Below are positions 1 to 11,539 of a stretch of 64,000 bases of DNA, piece after piece; the first letter of the stretch is position 1, and every line of letters starts with the position of its first letter. The notes under the pieces are model-generated. The model saw nothing but the letters and a program-made list of their open reading frames with translations. It searched no databases and was not told the DNA's origin. Source of the DNA: Trichinella spiralis (Eukaryota; Nematoda; Enoplea; Trichinellida; Trichinellidae); assembly GCA_000181795.3 (NCBI GenBank), contig CM012955.1, positions 10,269,062 to 10,333,061 on the forward strand. The letters run 5' to 3'. A program made the position numbers and the translations under genes.

Positions 1-630
1 TGGGCATTTCCATAGAATGAGAGCTTACAGTCTCCGGATTTTCCTTTGATTCTAAAGACATGATGGCTTCACAGATTTCTTCTGGAGTGTAAGCATCATG
101 ACATTGCGGAAAAGTAACTTCTTCCGTAAACACATTAGAATTGCCAGTAGAAGCTGAACTGACCTCCAATCCAATATTTCCAATTCCGATAACAGGTGGC
201 GCAGCTAGAATACGCTTTACATTCTCAGATAAACCAGATTCTGCTCTTTCTACAGCGCTCTGTTCAGCAGAAGCATGCATTTTACTGTCAACAGTCTCAT
301 TTGGATCGTACATTTTTGATTTCTTAGGAAGAGATGAAATAGAGACTTTATGTATGGGAAGGCTGTGCGAGGTGCTTGGTGAATCATTCGCAGCATCCTC
401 GAGAGCTTTCTGTTTTATTGCTTTACTTCTGCAAATAAGCTGCGCTTCACTGTGTGGAAGAGAATACTTCACCCTCGACAGAGGATCACCGGACGCAGAA
501 ACGCCGTAATATCTCTTTAACACAGGTTTTCGGACAGAAGGATTCTGTGTCGATGAAGCCTTGTCGTTCGATGAGCTCACATTCGCTGGCGTTTCAGTCG
601 CATCGGAACTTGGATGCAAAGGCTGGAGAC
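1..630 (-). CDS. Partial unrecognised gene, 3' part off the left edge
   Basis: On the minus strand one frame is open from about position 630 to the left edge, roughly 208 codons without a stop, so this is probably one exon of a larger protein. It reads through short pieces such as KRYYGVSASGDPLSRVKYSL, IKQKALEDAANDSPSTS and RILAAPPVIGIGNIGLEV, and ends with YTPEEICEAIMSLES before leaving the window. The composition is Ser/Asn/Glu-rich and looks disordered, with no membrane segment or recognisable domain. The right boundary is probably a 3' splice site (TTTTCTGTGAAG, or the CAG about 12 bases further in), because no in-frame ATG precedes it. A 122-codon frame on the opposite strand (141..509) is its shadow. 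I cannot assign a function. Coding status is likely from the length and composition; the boundary is inferred. Confidence 0.55.
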
Positions 631-2012
631 CTTCACAGAAAATAAACATTACAAGTTAAAAAAACAAAGTTAACAATTGAATTACTAGATTGTAAAGTCG
701 ATTTTGAGATGATGCTGTGAGATGTATTTAGGTGATGAGGGGGATCCATCTTTCATCACCGTGACGGTTGAAATGATGGAGTAAAGTAAAATTCTTTATT
801 TCTTTCCTTGCAAAAATTTCAGTCGATCGCACTTTGAAAAAACGACAAAAGAAATCAGTCAGGGAAATTTTTTTCCAATCCAACAATTCCAACACCCGTC
901 AAGAACAAATTTTACATCCTTACTTTAATCAATTATCCAATGTCCTGATAAAATGACAATTAAGTGTAAATAAGTTATTAGTCATACTGTATATGTTACT
1001 TCAGCAGTAACAAAATTTTTTTAGAGGAAATAACTACTTACGTAATTTAAAAATAAATAAAATTCAATTATTTCAGTTTTTTTAGTAATATACTGTTCAT
1101 TAAAAACAATTTTTTGACATCAAAAGTAGCAACATTTACAGAAGAAAAAAATTACCTAAAATTTTGCAAAAAGTATATAAAATAAATTATAAGAATATTT
1201 AATTTATAAAAATATTTTTTGTACTAGTAATTCTTCTGAAAATACAATTACAGAAATTACAGTATGCATTGTTGAAATAAATTTGCTTCTCATTAATAAA
1301 TAAAATTCAAATAAATGATAATTTAAGACATAATCACTTTAAGTAAGCTAAATTAATATACTTTAAAAATTTTCACTTGTCTTTATGCAAAGTTTACAAA
1401 AGGATTACTGTAACACATTTTTAATAAAGAATTTGTAGCAGTGTGCTTTTCAAAATTTATGCTTTACCTTACCCTGCTTATTACATAAATATATCTACAT
1501 AATGAAATTTGTGGAATTTATAAACATGTTCAATTCTTCCTGAACTCTTAAATATAAACTACATTTATGACAGTAATAATGATATGCAAGCATTACTGCT
1601 ATCAGTTGACTTTTAATTTTATGACGGCCTCCTAAATCACGTTGTTTTTTTCTGTGTTTAAGCATTTTAGTATTATCCAACACAAATAATGCTTGCTTTT
1701 TACCGCTGTAGTACTTAATACAACTGCCAGAGGGGACGATCTGGTATATGCTTTTCAGTATACTGTATTATATTTAGATTATAAAAAAATGCATTACATT
1801 ACAAAAATTATTTGCTTCTGCAATAAATTACGGCTGATTTTCAAAAATAATTATTATTTATTGCATTTACATTCATTTATTTAATTTATAAGTAAACAGC
1901 TAAAGAACCACCTTTTTCATTTTTCAATCAGTTTCCTTATAACTATGATGCTGCAAATCTGAGATGCCTATAATATATGCAGAGCAAGATCATAGTAGCG
2001 ACTGATGCAATG

Positions 2013-2048
<36 letters not shown>

Positions 2049-2855
2049 GAATGCGCAATTATGAATTTGTGCTAGAGGAAAGAACATTGAAAACAGTTGT
2101 CGCATATGTAAACATAGAAAGATTATCATATGAACATCATATGATTTAATGAATTTCACATTTTTAAGCACTTTCAGACAGATGAAATCTGTTGAAAACT
2201 AAAATGCGGAATTTTTCAGTTTAGATAGAATTAAAACAAAAATTTTGCCTGTTGTGCTTGAAGGTGAAAATTATCGATGAACTGTTCTATGATCAGAGAG
2301 AAAGACTGTCGCCTGCTTAAAAATCCAATTTTAAAATTGTCAGATTTAAAATCTCCACAAGTCTTTCTGTGGTTACTGGACATGTACAGACAGTTTTCAG
2401 TCCACGATGAAGGCATTAGTCACATAAGTTAAACAAAACTAGTCGCTTTATCACTATAAAATATTTTTTACAAGACATGTTCAGGTGATTCAAGATAGTA
2501 GAAAAATTTTCACACGTTTTACCAAAATTTCCACAACTATTTTTAAGTGATAATTTTACTTTATTAAATCATATATATGCATATGTATGTATGTATGTTT
2601 CTTTTCAGAATAATAAATTGTATACTCGATATGTGTTTACCAGTTTCATTATGAGCCGATAAAGTTGGAAGAATATTCATTTTTAGAACAGCGCACGCTT
2701 ATTTACTATTGTATTCGATTTAATGTTCAATTTAAATACAAAACACAGAGAGTAATTTGTAAAATTCTAACAAATCAGTGATGTCGACTAAATTAAGAAA
2801 CAAAGGAAATGAAAAAATATTGTAAATTTTCAAAAACAATCACAATTGAGTGTCA
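631..2855. other. AT-rich stretch, intron or intergenic
   Basis: This is strongly A/T-rich sequence with homopolymer runs and one (ATA) microsatellite near 2013-2048. It may be an upstream intron of the left-edge gene. Short minus-strand frames at 1495-1683 and 2231-2416 show no domain and were not accepted as exons. I see no RNA gene. Confidence 0.5.
2013..2048. repeat. (ATA)12 microsatellite
   Basis: About twelve perfect AAT-class trinucleotide units in non-coding DNA. The same class recurs near 20605-20637. Confidence 0.95.
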
Positions 2856-3455
2856 TCAAAAGGAAGAATTACCTAACCATGTAGAATTTGCATGAAAACT
2901 TTGTGGCCAGTAGTCGTAATAGGGACTGTTGCTTGCTGTGCAATGATGGTACGAGACACCAGTGGCCGATGTCGCTGTTGAATACTGGCATGAATTTGGA
3001 GTGTTTGGGAACATTTCAAACGGTCTGGATTGTAAAATGGACGTCAACCATGGATTCTGCTTTTCCAATGACAGTGGGGACGATTTGTCAGCTTTGTTCA
3101 GCATTCGTGGTGACTTTTCCTTCTTCTTCCTCGGCTTGTATTTGTAGTCTGGATATTCGATCGCGTGTAAAATGCGCAGACGATCCGCTTCTTCCATGAA
3201 CGGGCGTCGGTCTTCGTCGCTCAGTTGGCGCCACAATTTACCCAACCATTTGCTCACTTCGGCGTTGTGCATTTCGGGCAGAATAGTTTTCACTTGTCGA
3301 CGTTGAGCCTGCGCCCAGACCATGAAGCTATTCATTGGACGCTTTATACGATCTGGACTGCGCCGACACTTTGTCGCATCTGTATAAGGGGTGTTTGAAA
3401 GTACAGTTCTATTGCAGTTAGTGATGTTTTGGGCAATCCTTTCCACAGAATGCAT
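2856..3455 (-). CDS. SOX-family HMG-box transcription factor
   Basis: A 199-residue frame contains a complete SOX HMG box at about residues 35-107. It opens [19 protein letters not shown], includes [13 protein letters not shown] and [11 protein letters not shown], and ends [15 protein letters not shown] boxes bend DNA at AACAAT-like sites in the nucleus. The WAQAQRR and HNAE.SK.LGKLW features look most like group E, while the tail resembles group C, so the subgroup is not settled from memory. The tail after the box is Ser/Tyr/Asn-rich and only about 90 residues long, short for the family. The ATG at 3455 has an in-frame TAA a few codons upstream, which supports it. A GTAATT donor-like site just before the stop, and a possible upstream exon near 4.5 kb, mean the protein could be longer at either end. 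The HMG-box call is near certain; the ends are less so. Confidence 0.92.
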   Translation of the reverse strand: MHSVERIAQNITNCNRTVLSNTPYTDATKCRRSPDRIKRPMNSFMVWAQAQRRQVKTILPEMHNAEVSKWLGKLWRQLSDEDRRPFMEEADRLRILHAIEYPDYKYKPRKKKEKSPRMLNKADKSSPLSLEKQNPWLTSILQSRPFEMFPNTPNSCQYSTATSATGVSYHHCTASNSPYYDYWPQSFHANSTWLGNSSF

Positions 3456-6059
3456 ATCGAAAATTTATTTCACTTTATTTATATTTCACTGATATACATA
3501 TATGCATACACACATACATACATGTATATGTATGTGCTTGTGAGAGTGTATTTAAATACATACATATATACATATATAAATATATGCACGTGTCTAATTA
3601 TTGCAGACAAGGCAAACAAGTCTTCGTTGTTTGATTGCCTTTTAACAAAGCCGATGACGATATAATCAGCCGTGATTCACTCACTGCTATACATCAATCA
3701 AGCTTATCGACCATTGTTGTGATCCTTAAAGATGACAAGCATGTGAATCGGGTCGAAAGAACGCCACTGCAGCAAGTTTGGTTTTCCATTGAAAACTACT
3801 TTACTAAATTCATATAGTTTTTTTTAATTATAAAATCAGGGCAAAAAGACTCTTCTTCTTTGGCCATGCTTTGCACACTGTACTACTTACTGTACTGCAG
3901 CTATTGTGCTGATTAACCTGAATATTTTTTTAAAAATATTTTTACATTTTATGCAAATTATTATTGACATAATTTCATAAAATAATTTACAATTGTTTAA
4001 ATTTAGATGTTTTGTTTATTTTTCATTTCAAATTCTCATTCATTCAAAAAGCAAATTATTATTTTAAAAATAGCAGATCTAACTAAATTCATTTTTTATT
4101 TTAAAAAATCAATGCGGAAATTGTAAACGAACTGCAATTACGATTGGCTTGTTAACACACTGAATATGTATTGTTTACTTTCTGCTGAGAAGTAGTAAGC
4201 CTTGTTTGAAGTGCTTGATTGCTAATTTTTGATGTCGAAAATTAATTCGATAATTTATTGAAATAATATTTTTTAAATAGTTTTTTTAAATCAACTATAG
4301 TTTTTTCTCTGTTTGCATCGTACAATTAGAAAAATAGTTTCAAAAAAGTCTGCCAAATGTTTGTTTCACTGACAGTTGCCAATTGCCAGCAGCAATACTG
4401 TAATTTGAACTACTGGGAAAATGGTGTTCGAGAGATGTCAAACGATGGAATCGGAGTGAATTACGAGCTTGCCTGGGGCGTCGTCCATCCGGGGATGGTG
4501 GTCATCAGAAGGGCCGTCCATGGTGAGTCATGGTCACGTGCTGTTTCTGGGGTGGCAGTCGTTCTCAGCACCGGATATCTTTACCCGCACAGTAAACGAA
4601 CAAATAAACAAACAAACAAACAAACAGTTGAAAATAAATTCGACAATACACTTGATGGATCGGTTGCTTCGACCGGGTCTGTTATCGTTCATCACTTTCC
4701 ACCGTCACAGGCTGCTTCAGCAAGACAAACTGGTCACAAAACAATTTCAGAACACGCCCACCGTGACGAATCACTTTCCCACAAATTGCTACACTTCTTT
4801 CTCCAAGCTATTCATCTATTGACAAAAGAAGTATATTCTAAATGTTTTTTTCTTCAAATTTTAATTCAATGCATCTCCTCTCTTCTTTTTTTGTTGTTTC
4901 TTCTCTTTTGTTCTAACAATATGCTAATCACCGACACGCTGATATCAATAGCACAAAATTTACATATTCACTCCCTGTTGACGTCATCAATTTCCTTCCA
5001 GGTGAAAAAGAGATTTCATCTCAATAAGAATAGAAAACAATTATCACAGTTATTATTTCATTTTTCAAAATCTGCAACACAAAGCTGTCTGTCTATGGCA
5101 AAAATAACGGAAAAATGCATTTGATCGATGGTGAGTTTCAGTCGGCGGTGAATGAGAGGCGTATATTTAAAAAAAATTTCCATATCATTAAGTATACAGA
5201 AAAAGCGCTAGACTGAGAAAATAATAATTATAATTATAATGGAAGAAAAGAAAAAGATTAGCTGGAAAAAATTAACACTTTTTTTTCAATTTTCAAAACT
5301 CGTTTTATTTTTGACAAATGACATGATCAAATACAGTACAGGCAAGAAAAGCAGGCGCGAATTGCTCTTCTTTGTTGTATGTAAAATTCTTTTATTTATA
5401 CCATCATCCATCATTGTTGGCTGGGAAAGAAAGGCGAAAAAGTGTTCATTTTTCATACACGCTTCAGAGTGGATTTTCCAAGTATGAATAATAAAAATAA
5501 TAATAGTAATAATAATAATAGCAATGAAGTAATAAATAAAAAGGATGAGAAAAAAACACATTTGGTAAGGTCGACACCGATATCTCGGCATCGTCAACAT
5601 CGGTTCTGAAAAGCAAAACATATATAAAAAATATTTTTCATTTTTTTTCTTGTTGAAAACAATATATTGAAAAAAACATTTTTCTGAGATGATTACAAGA
5701 CCACAGCAACTGACGGACAAGCATTGCAGCATATCGCAGTTGTTGTGTGATCGTGTAGACGCTGATGGCAAAAAAAAGAACAATCCCGATAAGCACTGCT
5801 ATAAAAAAAGGAAAAAAAACAGTATAAGCAGGGGAGGTGTGACGTATTTCATGACCATTGCTTAGGCGGTGCTTTGTTTTTGCTTCGTGTTGGTTGGAAG
5901 GAGAGAAAATAAAGACATGGAAAATTAGAAGCTATTCTAAACAAAAAATGTGCGCACAGCTTGCACACATGCCCATTCGATGTAGGCTAATGGATATGCG
6001 CTGCTAATTGTGTATATTCCTCTGTTGCGGCCGTAGATTTTGTTCAAATAATTTTCTGA
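3456..6059. other. Intergenic or upstream region of the SOX gene
   Basis: This AT-rich stretch has one GC-richer patch at about 4425-4560, which may hold an upstream SOX exon (see findings). A 255-codon plus-strand frame at 4357-5124 has no domain, has a low-complexity second half and is probably fortuitous. An ACATA/TATG-rich tract lies near 3490-3590. Confidence 0.5.
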
Positions 6060-6580
6060 TCAACTTTCATTTTTGTTCGCTCTGGTCTTCGCTCTGGCTC
6101 GTTTAAAGCAACAGCATCTGAAATGCAGTGGAACAATGTGATGCACAGTTGGATGTTGAAAAAACTGTGAAAAGAAAGAGGGAGAAAAAAGCAATAATTT
6201 TCTGCATACTTTGTATCACAGTCGCCAGAATCCATCTGAGGATTGATCGGCTGCTGAGAACGTACACCGGGATCATCAACCACGTCGACCGTATTCGAAT
6301 TGATCGCCTGTTGTTTCAAAATAATGCAATTAAAATAAACAACAATCAAACAAACAAATAAACATCACTGAATCGCAGACCATTACTGAACTATGGTGCC
6401 TATCGTTGTGCAGAACGGCAAGCAGCGCGGTGGATTGTCGAAAGTTGCGCATGCGATCTTCGGCTTTTTGAGGATTGGATGACAAGCGCCTTTTTTCTGC
6501 TTCTTTCGACGAATTCGGCACCGCATCAGACAAGTGAAACGACGAGCTTGGCGTTGCCTTAAAGTGAGAAGCATATCAAG

Positions 6581-6615
<35 letters not shown>

Positions 6616-6788
6616 ATACTGCTTGGTTCAATTTGCTTGTCCAGTCAAATTCATTGTCGTAAGACCAACAGTTGCGATCCATGACTGATTTGAACAATTC
6701 CCAACAATAATCATAGTCTGGCGTTTCGAAAAAGTCCAAACGTCGAGAATAGCGCAAGTAGACGGCAAATTCTTCTACAAAACAACAG

Positions 6789-6820
<32 letters not shown>

Positions 6821-9800
6821 TTGTATATGTGTGCTTGCAGACAAAAAGGGCAAACCAATTTTACCTGGAAAACCTTCACATAACACTTCCACCGGAGTTG
6901 CCCGTTTGGTGTCACCGATTTTCTGATAACGTTCTTTTAAAGTGTCCGCTTTCAGACCTTGCCATGGCAAACTTCCACGAAGGAAATACATGAACATGTG
7001 CCCCAACGCTTCCAAATCGTCTCGGCGACTTTGTTCTATAAAAATGAAATTTTAAACACAAACTAAATTAATTCGCTTCCATCTTTCTCATTCACCACAT
7101 TATCTCAATGCATGCATGTATGCAACATAGCATACGCATATTAATTACAATGTAGTTGGAATACGCAATGTTGGAAAACTGAATATTTAAAAATTAGATT
7201 TAAAAAAGAGAATCTTTTCCTTAATCTATAAAAATAATAATAGCAAACTGATTGAACCCAATTACATCTAAAATCAATTAAACATATATACTGTTTGCAA
7301 AGCATCAATTGATATTAGAAAAAAAAAGAAAGTTCAGTTTTCCACAAATACAAATAACTCGAAATGTTCTTCCCCTCGCTTTTTAATCTTCCCATTCATC
7401 AAAACTACGCACAAACGACGTTCATTGAGCAAAAAATCGTTGAAGCGTCAAAAGCAATTTCAATAAAACGCCAGTTATGAATTAAAAAGAAAAAAAGATT
7501 TTTTTTCTTCTTATGAATCTCTGAAAAGCATTGACAATCAACCTCTCATAATTGCACTTTCAAGCTTCGCTTGTTCTATTCTTCTCGGCTGTTCTTAGTC
7601 ATCATCATCATCATTATTATTCATTATATTTTATCAGAAATAAGAAAAAAAACTAATCAGTATTGAAAATAATTCAAATTTGCACAAACACTACTCATAT
7701 TATGCAAAAATGGCTATTGCATTTCAACGGGCTGGAAAAAGGTGCAGCAAGATTCCAATGAAGTGAAGAAAATCGTAATAAATTAAAAGATGGGGAAAAA
7801 TCAAACTAAGAAAAAATCTTCAGCAAATAAAACTTCCACTTTACAAGAAGTGGTACCGCACTTTTCAAAAGCATCTAATTAATGTACGTTGAATCAATGC
7901 AATTTTCAATGGATAAAATTCTCCTCCCTGCGCGCAAGTGATTTTTTATCCAATTTTATAACAATCGATACATTTTCTGCGAGCTCGATTCACCGATATG
8001 TGTGTACCGCTTTTCACTCAAATCTTAATTCAATGGAACAAAACACAGAAAAACTTATCCCCGACATCCTACTTGCAACCGTCAGCAACTACGCCTTGCC
8101 CCTCCCCCCCCCTCAAAAAAATAATTAAAATAGATAAATAACACTTTTTTTCATTAGAGAATTGTAAATTATCAGCGGAGTAGATTATTATGTGGCGAAG
8201 AGAATTTGTTGTTGTTTCAACAAATCCATTCATTCACCGCTTGAAAACAAGACTCATCTGCGATGCTTATTGATCCACTACTAAATATATATTATATATA
8301 TATGGTAAACAATTCAAGCCAACTATTGACGGCCTGCTATTCGATTTGCCGTTTGACCCTGTTGGCAACAAGCATGCTTGCGAGTCTGAAAATCTCCGGC
8401 CCATGACCGAAATGCTATCGAAATTGCAACGCTGCTCAAAATGCAACTACTGCAGCTTGTTATGCAAAACCAACCAATTCAATTTCCAACCTCCGTTAAT
8501 ACTGAATTCCTAGTTGACACGAGCGTGATTTATTACAAGAAGCGAATTCGTTGTTCAAATCACTGGGCCCGTTTTACAACAACACATGCATATATTTATT
8601 TATTTATTTATTTATACAAGTAGGATATCCCAGTTGATTTCAACTTTCTCTCCTTCTATACAAACACTTGTTTATCCATTTTTGTATGACGAATTTTTTC
8701 AAACCATTCTAAAATTCCGCGCCGTATAAACAGCTGCAGTTAATTGCTAAGCTATCACGCCAATCAATTTCATCACCTCTGCTAGTGCAAAAGAAAAAGA
8801 GAAACAACAACACTGATAGGAAATAAATATGAAAATGCATTATGTAAATGTAGCTGCACCAGTAACCATCAATAATAAGAATAGTGATAATAAATGAAAC
8901 TGTTCTTTGTACACAGAATCGATCGAAAAGAATGGAAAGAGAGAGTGCATTTTTCGAAATAAAACCTCGCAAAGTTGTATCTGACAGAGTGTAAGCGAAT
9001 TAATTCTATTTAAACATTGAAGAACTGAAACTATAAACAGCAAACACATGTGAACATGATGAAAGTCCGACAGCAATTAGCTGAGCCGTTCAGTGGAGCA
9101 GAAAAATTCAATTATACTTCTGCAACATGCAAATTGCGAACAGTGAACTGATAAAAGATTCAAAGAAAAAACTAACAACTAACAATAGTTATTTCAGAGA
9201 ATAAAATACAGAAATAAATAAGAAAAACAAAATAGCCTACCTCGACCCAAATGAGTGTTGATGGACATGTATCTTGCGGTACCAGTCAACGATTTGTGCT
9301 CTCGGTAAGGGATGTGCTTGCTGGTGTCCGGATCGATGTACTCTTTTGCTAAGCCGAAGTCGATTATGTGGACAATGTGTTGTTTACGAGTTGAGTGACG
9401 ACCGATGAGGAAATTTTCCGGCTTCACATCCCGATAAATCAAATGCTTCGAGTGGACATATTCCATGCGCCGTAACAGCTGCATGGCGATCATGCAAACC
9501 GTCTTCACCGAAAATTTTCTATCGCTAAGATCGAACAAATCTTCCAACGAGTGACCGAGCAGTTCCATCACCAGAGCGTTATATTTGCCGCATGGACCAA
9601 AATAATGCACTTGGGGTATACCCTCTGCAAAAGCAAAAACACCATTAAATACGACAACAAATTTTCAATTATTTTTTCTTATTTTTGTCTGGTTGTTCCT
9701 TTTTCTACAAATTCAACATCAGCTATTGAAAGCAATCCTGTAAATCTACTTCCAAATTCGATAAACCAATCCAGCAGATTAATAATATGCAAAAAGTTAT

Positions 9801-11539
9801 GCTAATTTTTCACTGTGTCAATTGAGGAACAAATTGAAAAGCATTATTCACAGAACAAACGAGTGGAAGTCATTCTCTATAGGACGAGTTAAAAAGAAAA
9901 AATATGGAGAAAGAAAAAGAGGAATTCCATTTTTCCCACATTCAACAGACTGATATGCAGCGCATCGACGACATTCACGCAATATCCAGAAATTTTTCAA
10001 CTGCAACAACGCTCCAATTGAGTAAAAATCAATCATAATTTTGGAAAAAAATTTTCAAATTATTCAATCTTACTTCAATCATTTCAGGGTAATATTTCCC
10101 GATAGCGTCCAAACGCAGATTATAATAAATAACAGCCGCCAATTCACCAGTTAAACATTTAGGTCAATTTCAACTTTTACCAAATATAAGAAAGGAGTTC
10201 TCGTTCGTGAAAATTTCTTATTCACTTTTATGAATTTTACAATTGAATGTATCACTATTCTTATCATTATTATATTTAAAAATAAACCATTTTAAACCAA
10301 CTTCAACGTGAAAATAAATAAATACGTAATTTTGAAAATTTGATCGAATAACAACTTTCATTCAACTGTTGTAATAATAAACATGAACCAACCGCAATGG
10401 AATCGCACAAATCAATGCAGACCTCAGCTGAAACAGGGTTCGTTCAAATATGCATTTTCGAAAAATGAGAAAAGATTAGTACCCCTGCTGAAAAACTAGT
10501 CAAACAGAAGAAATCGTTGGCATACTACATGAAAGAGAAAAGCAAAACAATTAAAGCATCCGAATAAAAATAAATGAAAATTATACTCGGCCGGTTTCAC
10601 AAAAGCAACAACCAAAAAATTTTTGAATATTAAGAGAAAATATATTCTTTCATTCTTGAAAAATACCAATAAAAATAAATGAATTTGAAATCTATGCACG
10701 GGTAATTTTTGTACTCTAAATTGGAACTAATTTCTTCAACATTCAACGCTTTCGAGTTTTCAACTACGCTTCAGCTAACTTGATCAAATCCGGCTTGGCA
10801 ACATTTCTGGTAGACGCCTTGCCGCTTATTCAACTTTTCCATCAAAATTGTATCGCTTCAAAATGACCTTACGTCAAATGGCAAATGACAACAAAGAATG
10901 CGTTGCCAATAAGCAGGGCATAGAAAGAAGAAAATCTGTTTTCAAACTATTGCATTATATAGTCGCCTTCTTGCCTATGCTTTTTGCCAACATTCATTGT
11001 AATGAAAAGTTGTTTTAAAAAGTGCTTGAAAATCAGTTATTAGTGGACACGTGGCGGTGCCAAGGTGATCGATTGGTTCGGGCCATTTCCACATACATAC
11101 GCGCATGTCAATCATGATCACAAGTTGCGAATAAGAAAAAATACATTTACGCTCAAAAAATGTGTTAAACTTGGAAACGGTAAAGCCGAAAAATTAAAAT
11201 AAGTAATTATGATAAAATTCATACCTGACACACCAAGCAGCTTATAAAATCGAAATTCCAAATGCAGTTGAGGTGCCTTAGAGCGCATCGGTTCCAATTT
11301 GATCGCCACATGCTCATTGTTGTATAAGTTCTTGCCTTTATGAAAAAAAAATCAAATACTTAAAACGCTAAAAATTTATCTTTTTCTACACATATACCTA
11401 ATCTGAGTTCACCAAAGTTTCCGCATCCAATTTTTTTACCAACTTTAAAATTCGGACCGACCATGAGCACGCCGCAAGATGAAGACGCGGATGAGCCATG
11501 AGCACCAGAAGAACTGGTAGCCGTCCGGGACGTGGCCAT
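6060..11539 (-). CDS. csnk1g: Casein kinase 1 gamma (membrane-anchored CK1)
   Basis: Eight exons join in consistent phase to 429 residues: 11398..11539, 11225..11335, 9241..9624, 6865..7035, 6620..6774, 6387..6557, 6210..6307 and 6060..6117. The protein is an acidophilic Ser/Thr kinase acting at the plasma membrane, notably on LRP5/6 in Wnt signalling in other animals. Visible motifs are the glycine loop IGCGNFGE (37-44), Lys60 in VAIKLEP, catalytic YRDVKPEN (Asp150), DFG (173-175) and the CK1 signature [13 protein letters not shown]. The C-terminus reads [14 protein letters not shown] (Cys412-414), matching the palmitoylated KCCCFFKRRKRK tail of vertebrate CK1 gamma. The last exon carries only 58 coding bases. 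The start has an AG acceptor 51 bases upstream. Introns of 1.6 and 2.2 kb flank the 9.2-9.6 kb exon; the others are 62-92 nt. Identity is near certain and the exon edges very likely. Confidence 0.96.
6584..6612. repeat. (AAC)n microsatellite inside a 62-nt intron
   Basis: About ten AAC units fill nearly half of the CK1 gamma intron at 6558-6619 (TTG on the sense strand). Confidence 0.9.
6797..6820. repeat. (AT)12 microsatellite inside a 90-nt intron
   Basis: A dinucleotide run within the CK1 gamma intron at 6775-6864, next to CAACAA units. Confidence 0.9.
7036..9240 (-). other. Large CK1 gamma intron
   Basis: The intron separates the STRDDLEAL-region exon from the catalytic-loop exon. It is AT-rich, with a TTTA tetranucleotide run near 8596-8612. 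I see no nested gene on either strand; the small open frames show no domain. Confidence 0.7.

Noticed and set aside
4357-5124. 255-codon plus-strand open frame
   Set aside because: It has no domain, a low-complexity Thr/Asn/Lys and Ser/Leu-rich second half, no splice support, and its first part is antisense to a more plausible SOX exon.
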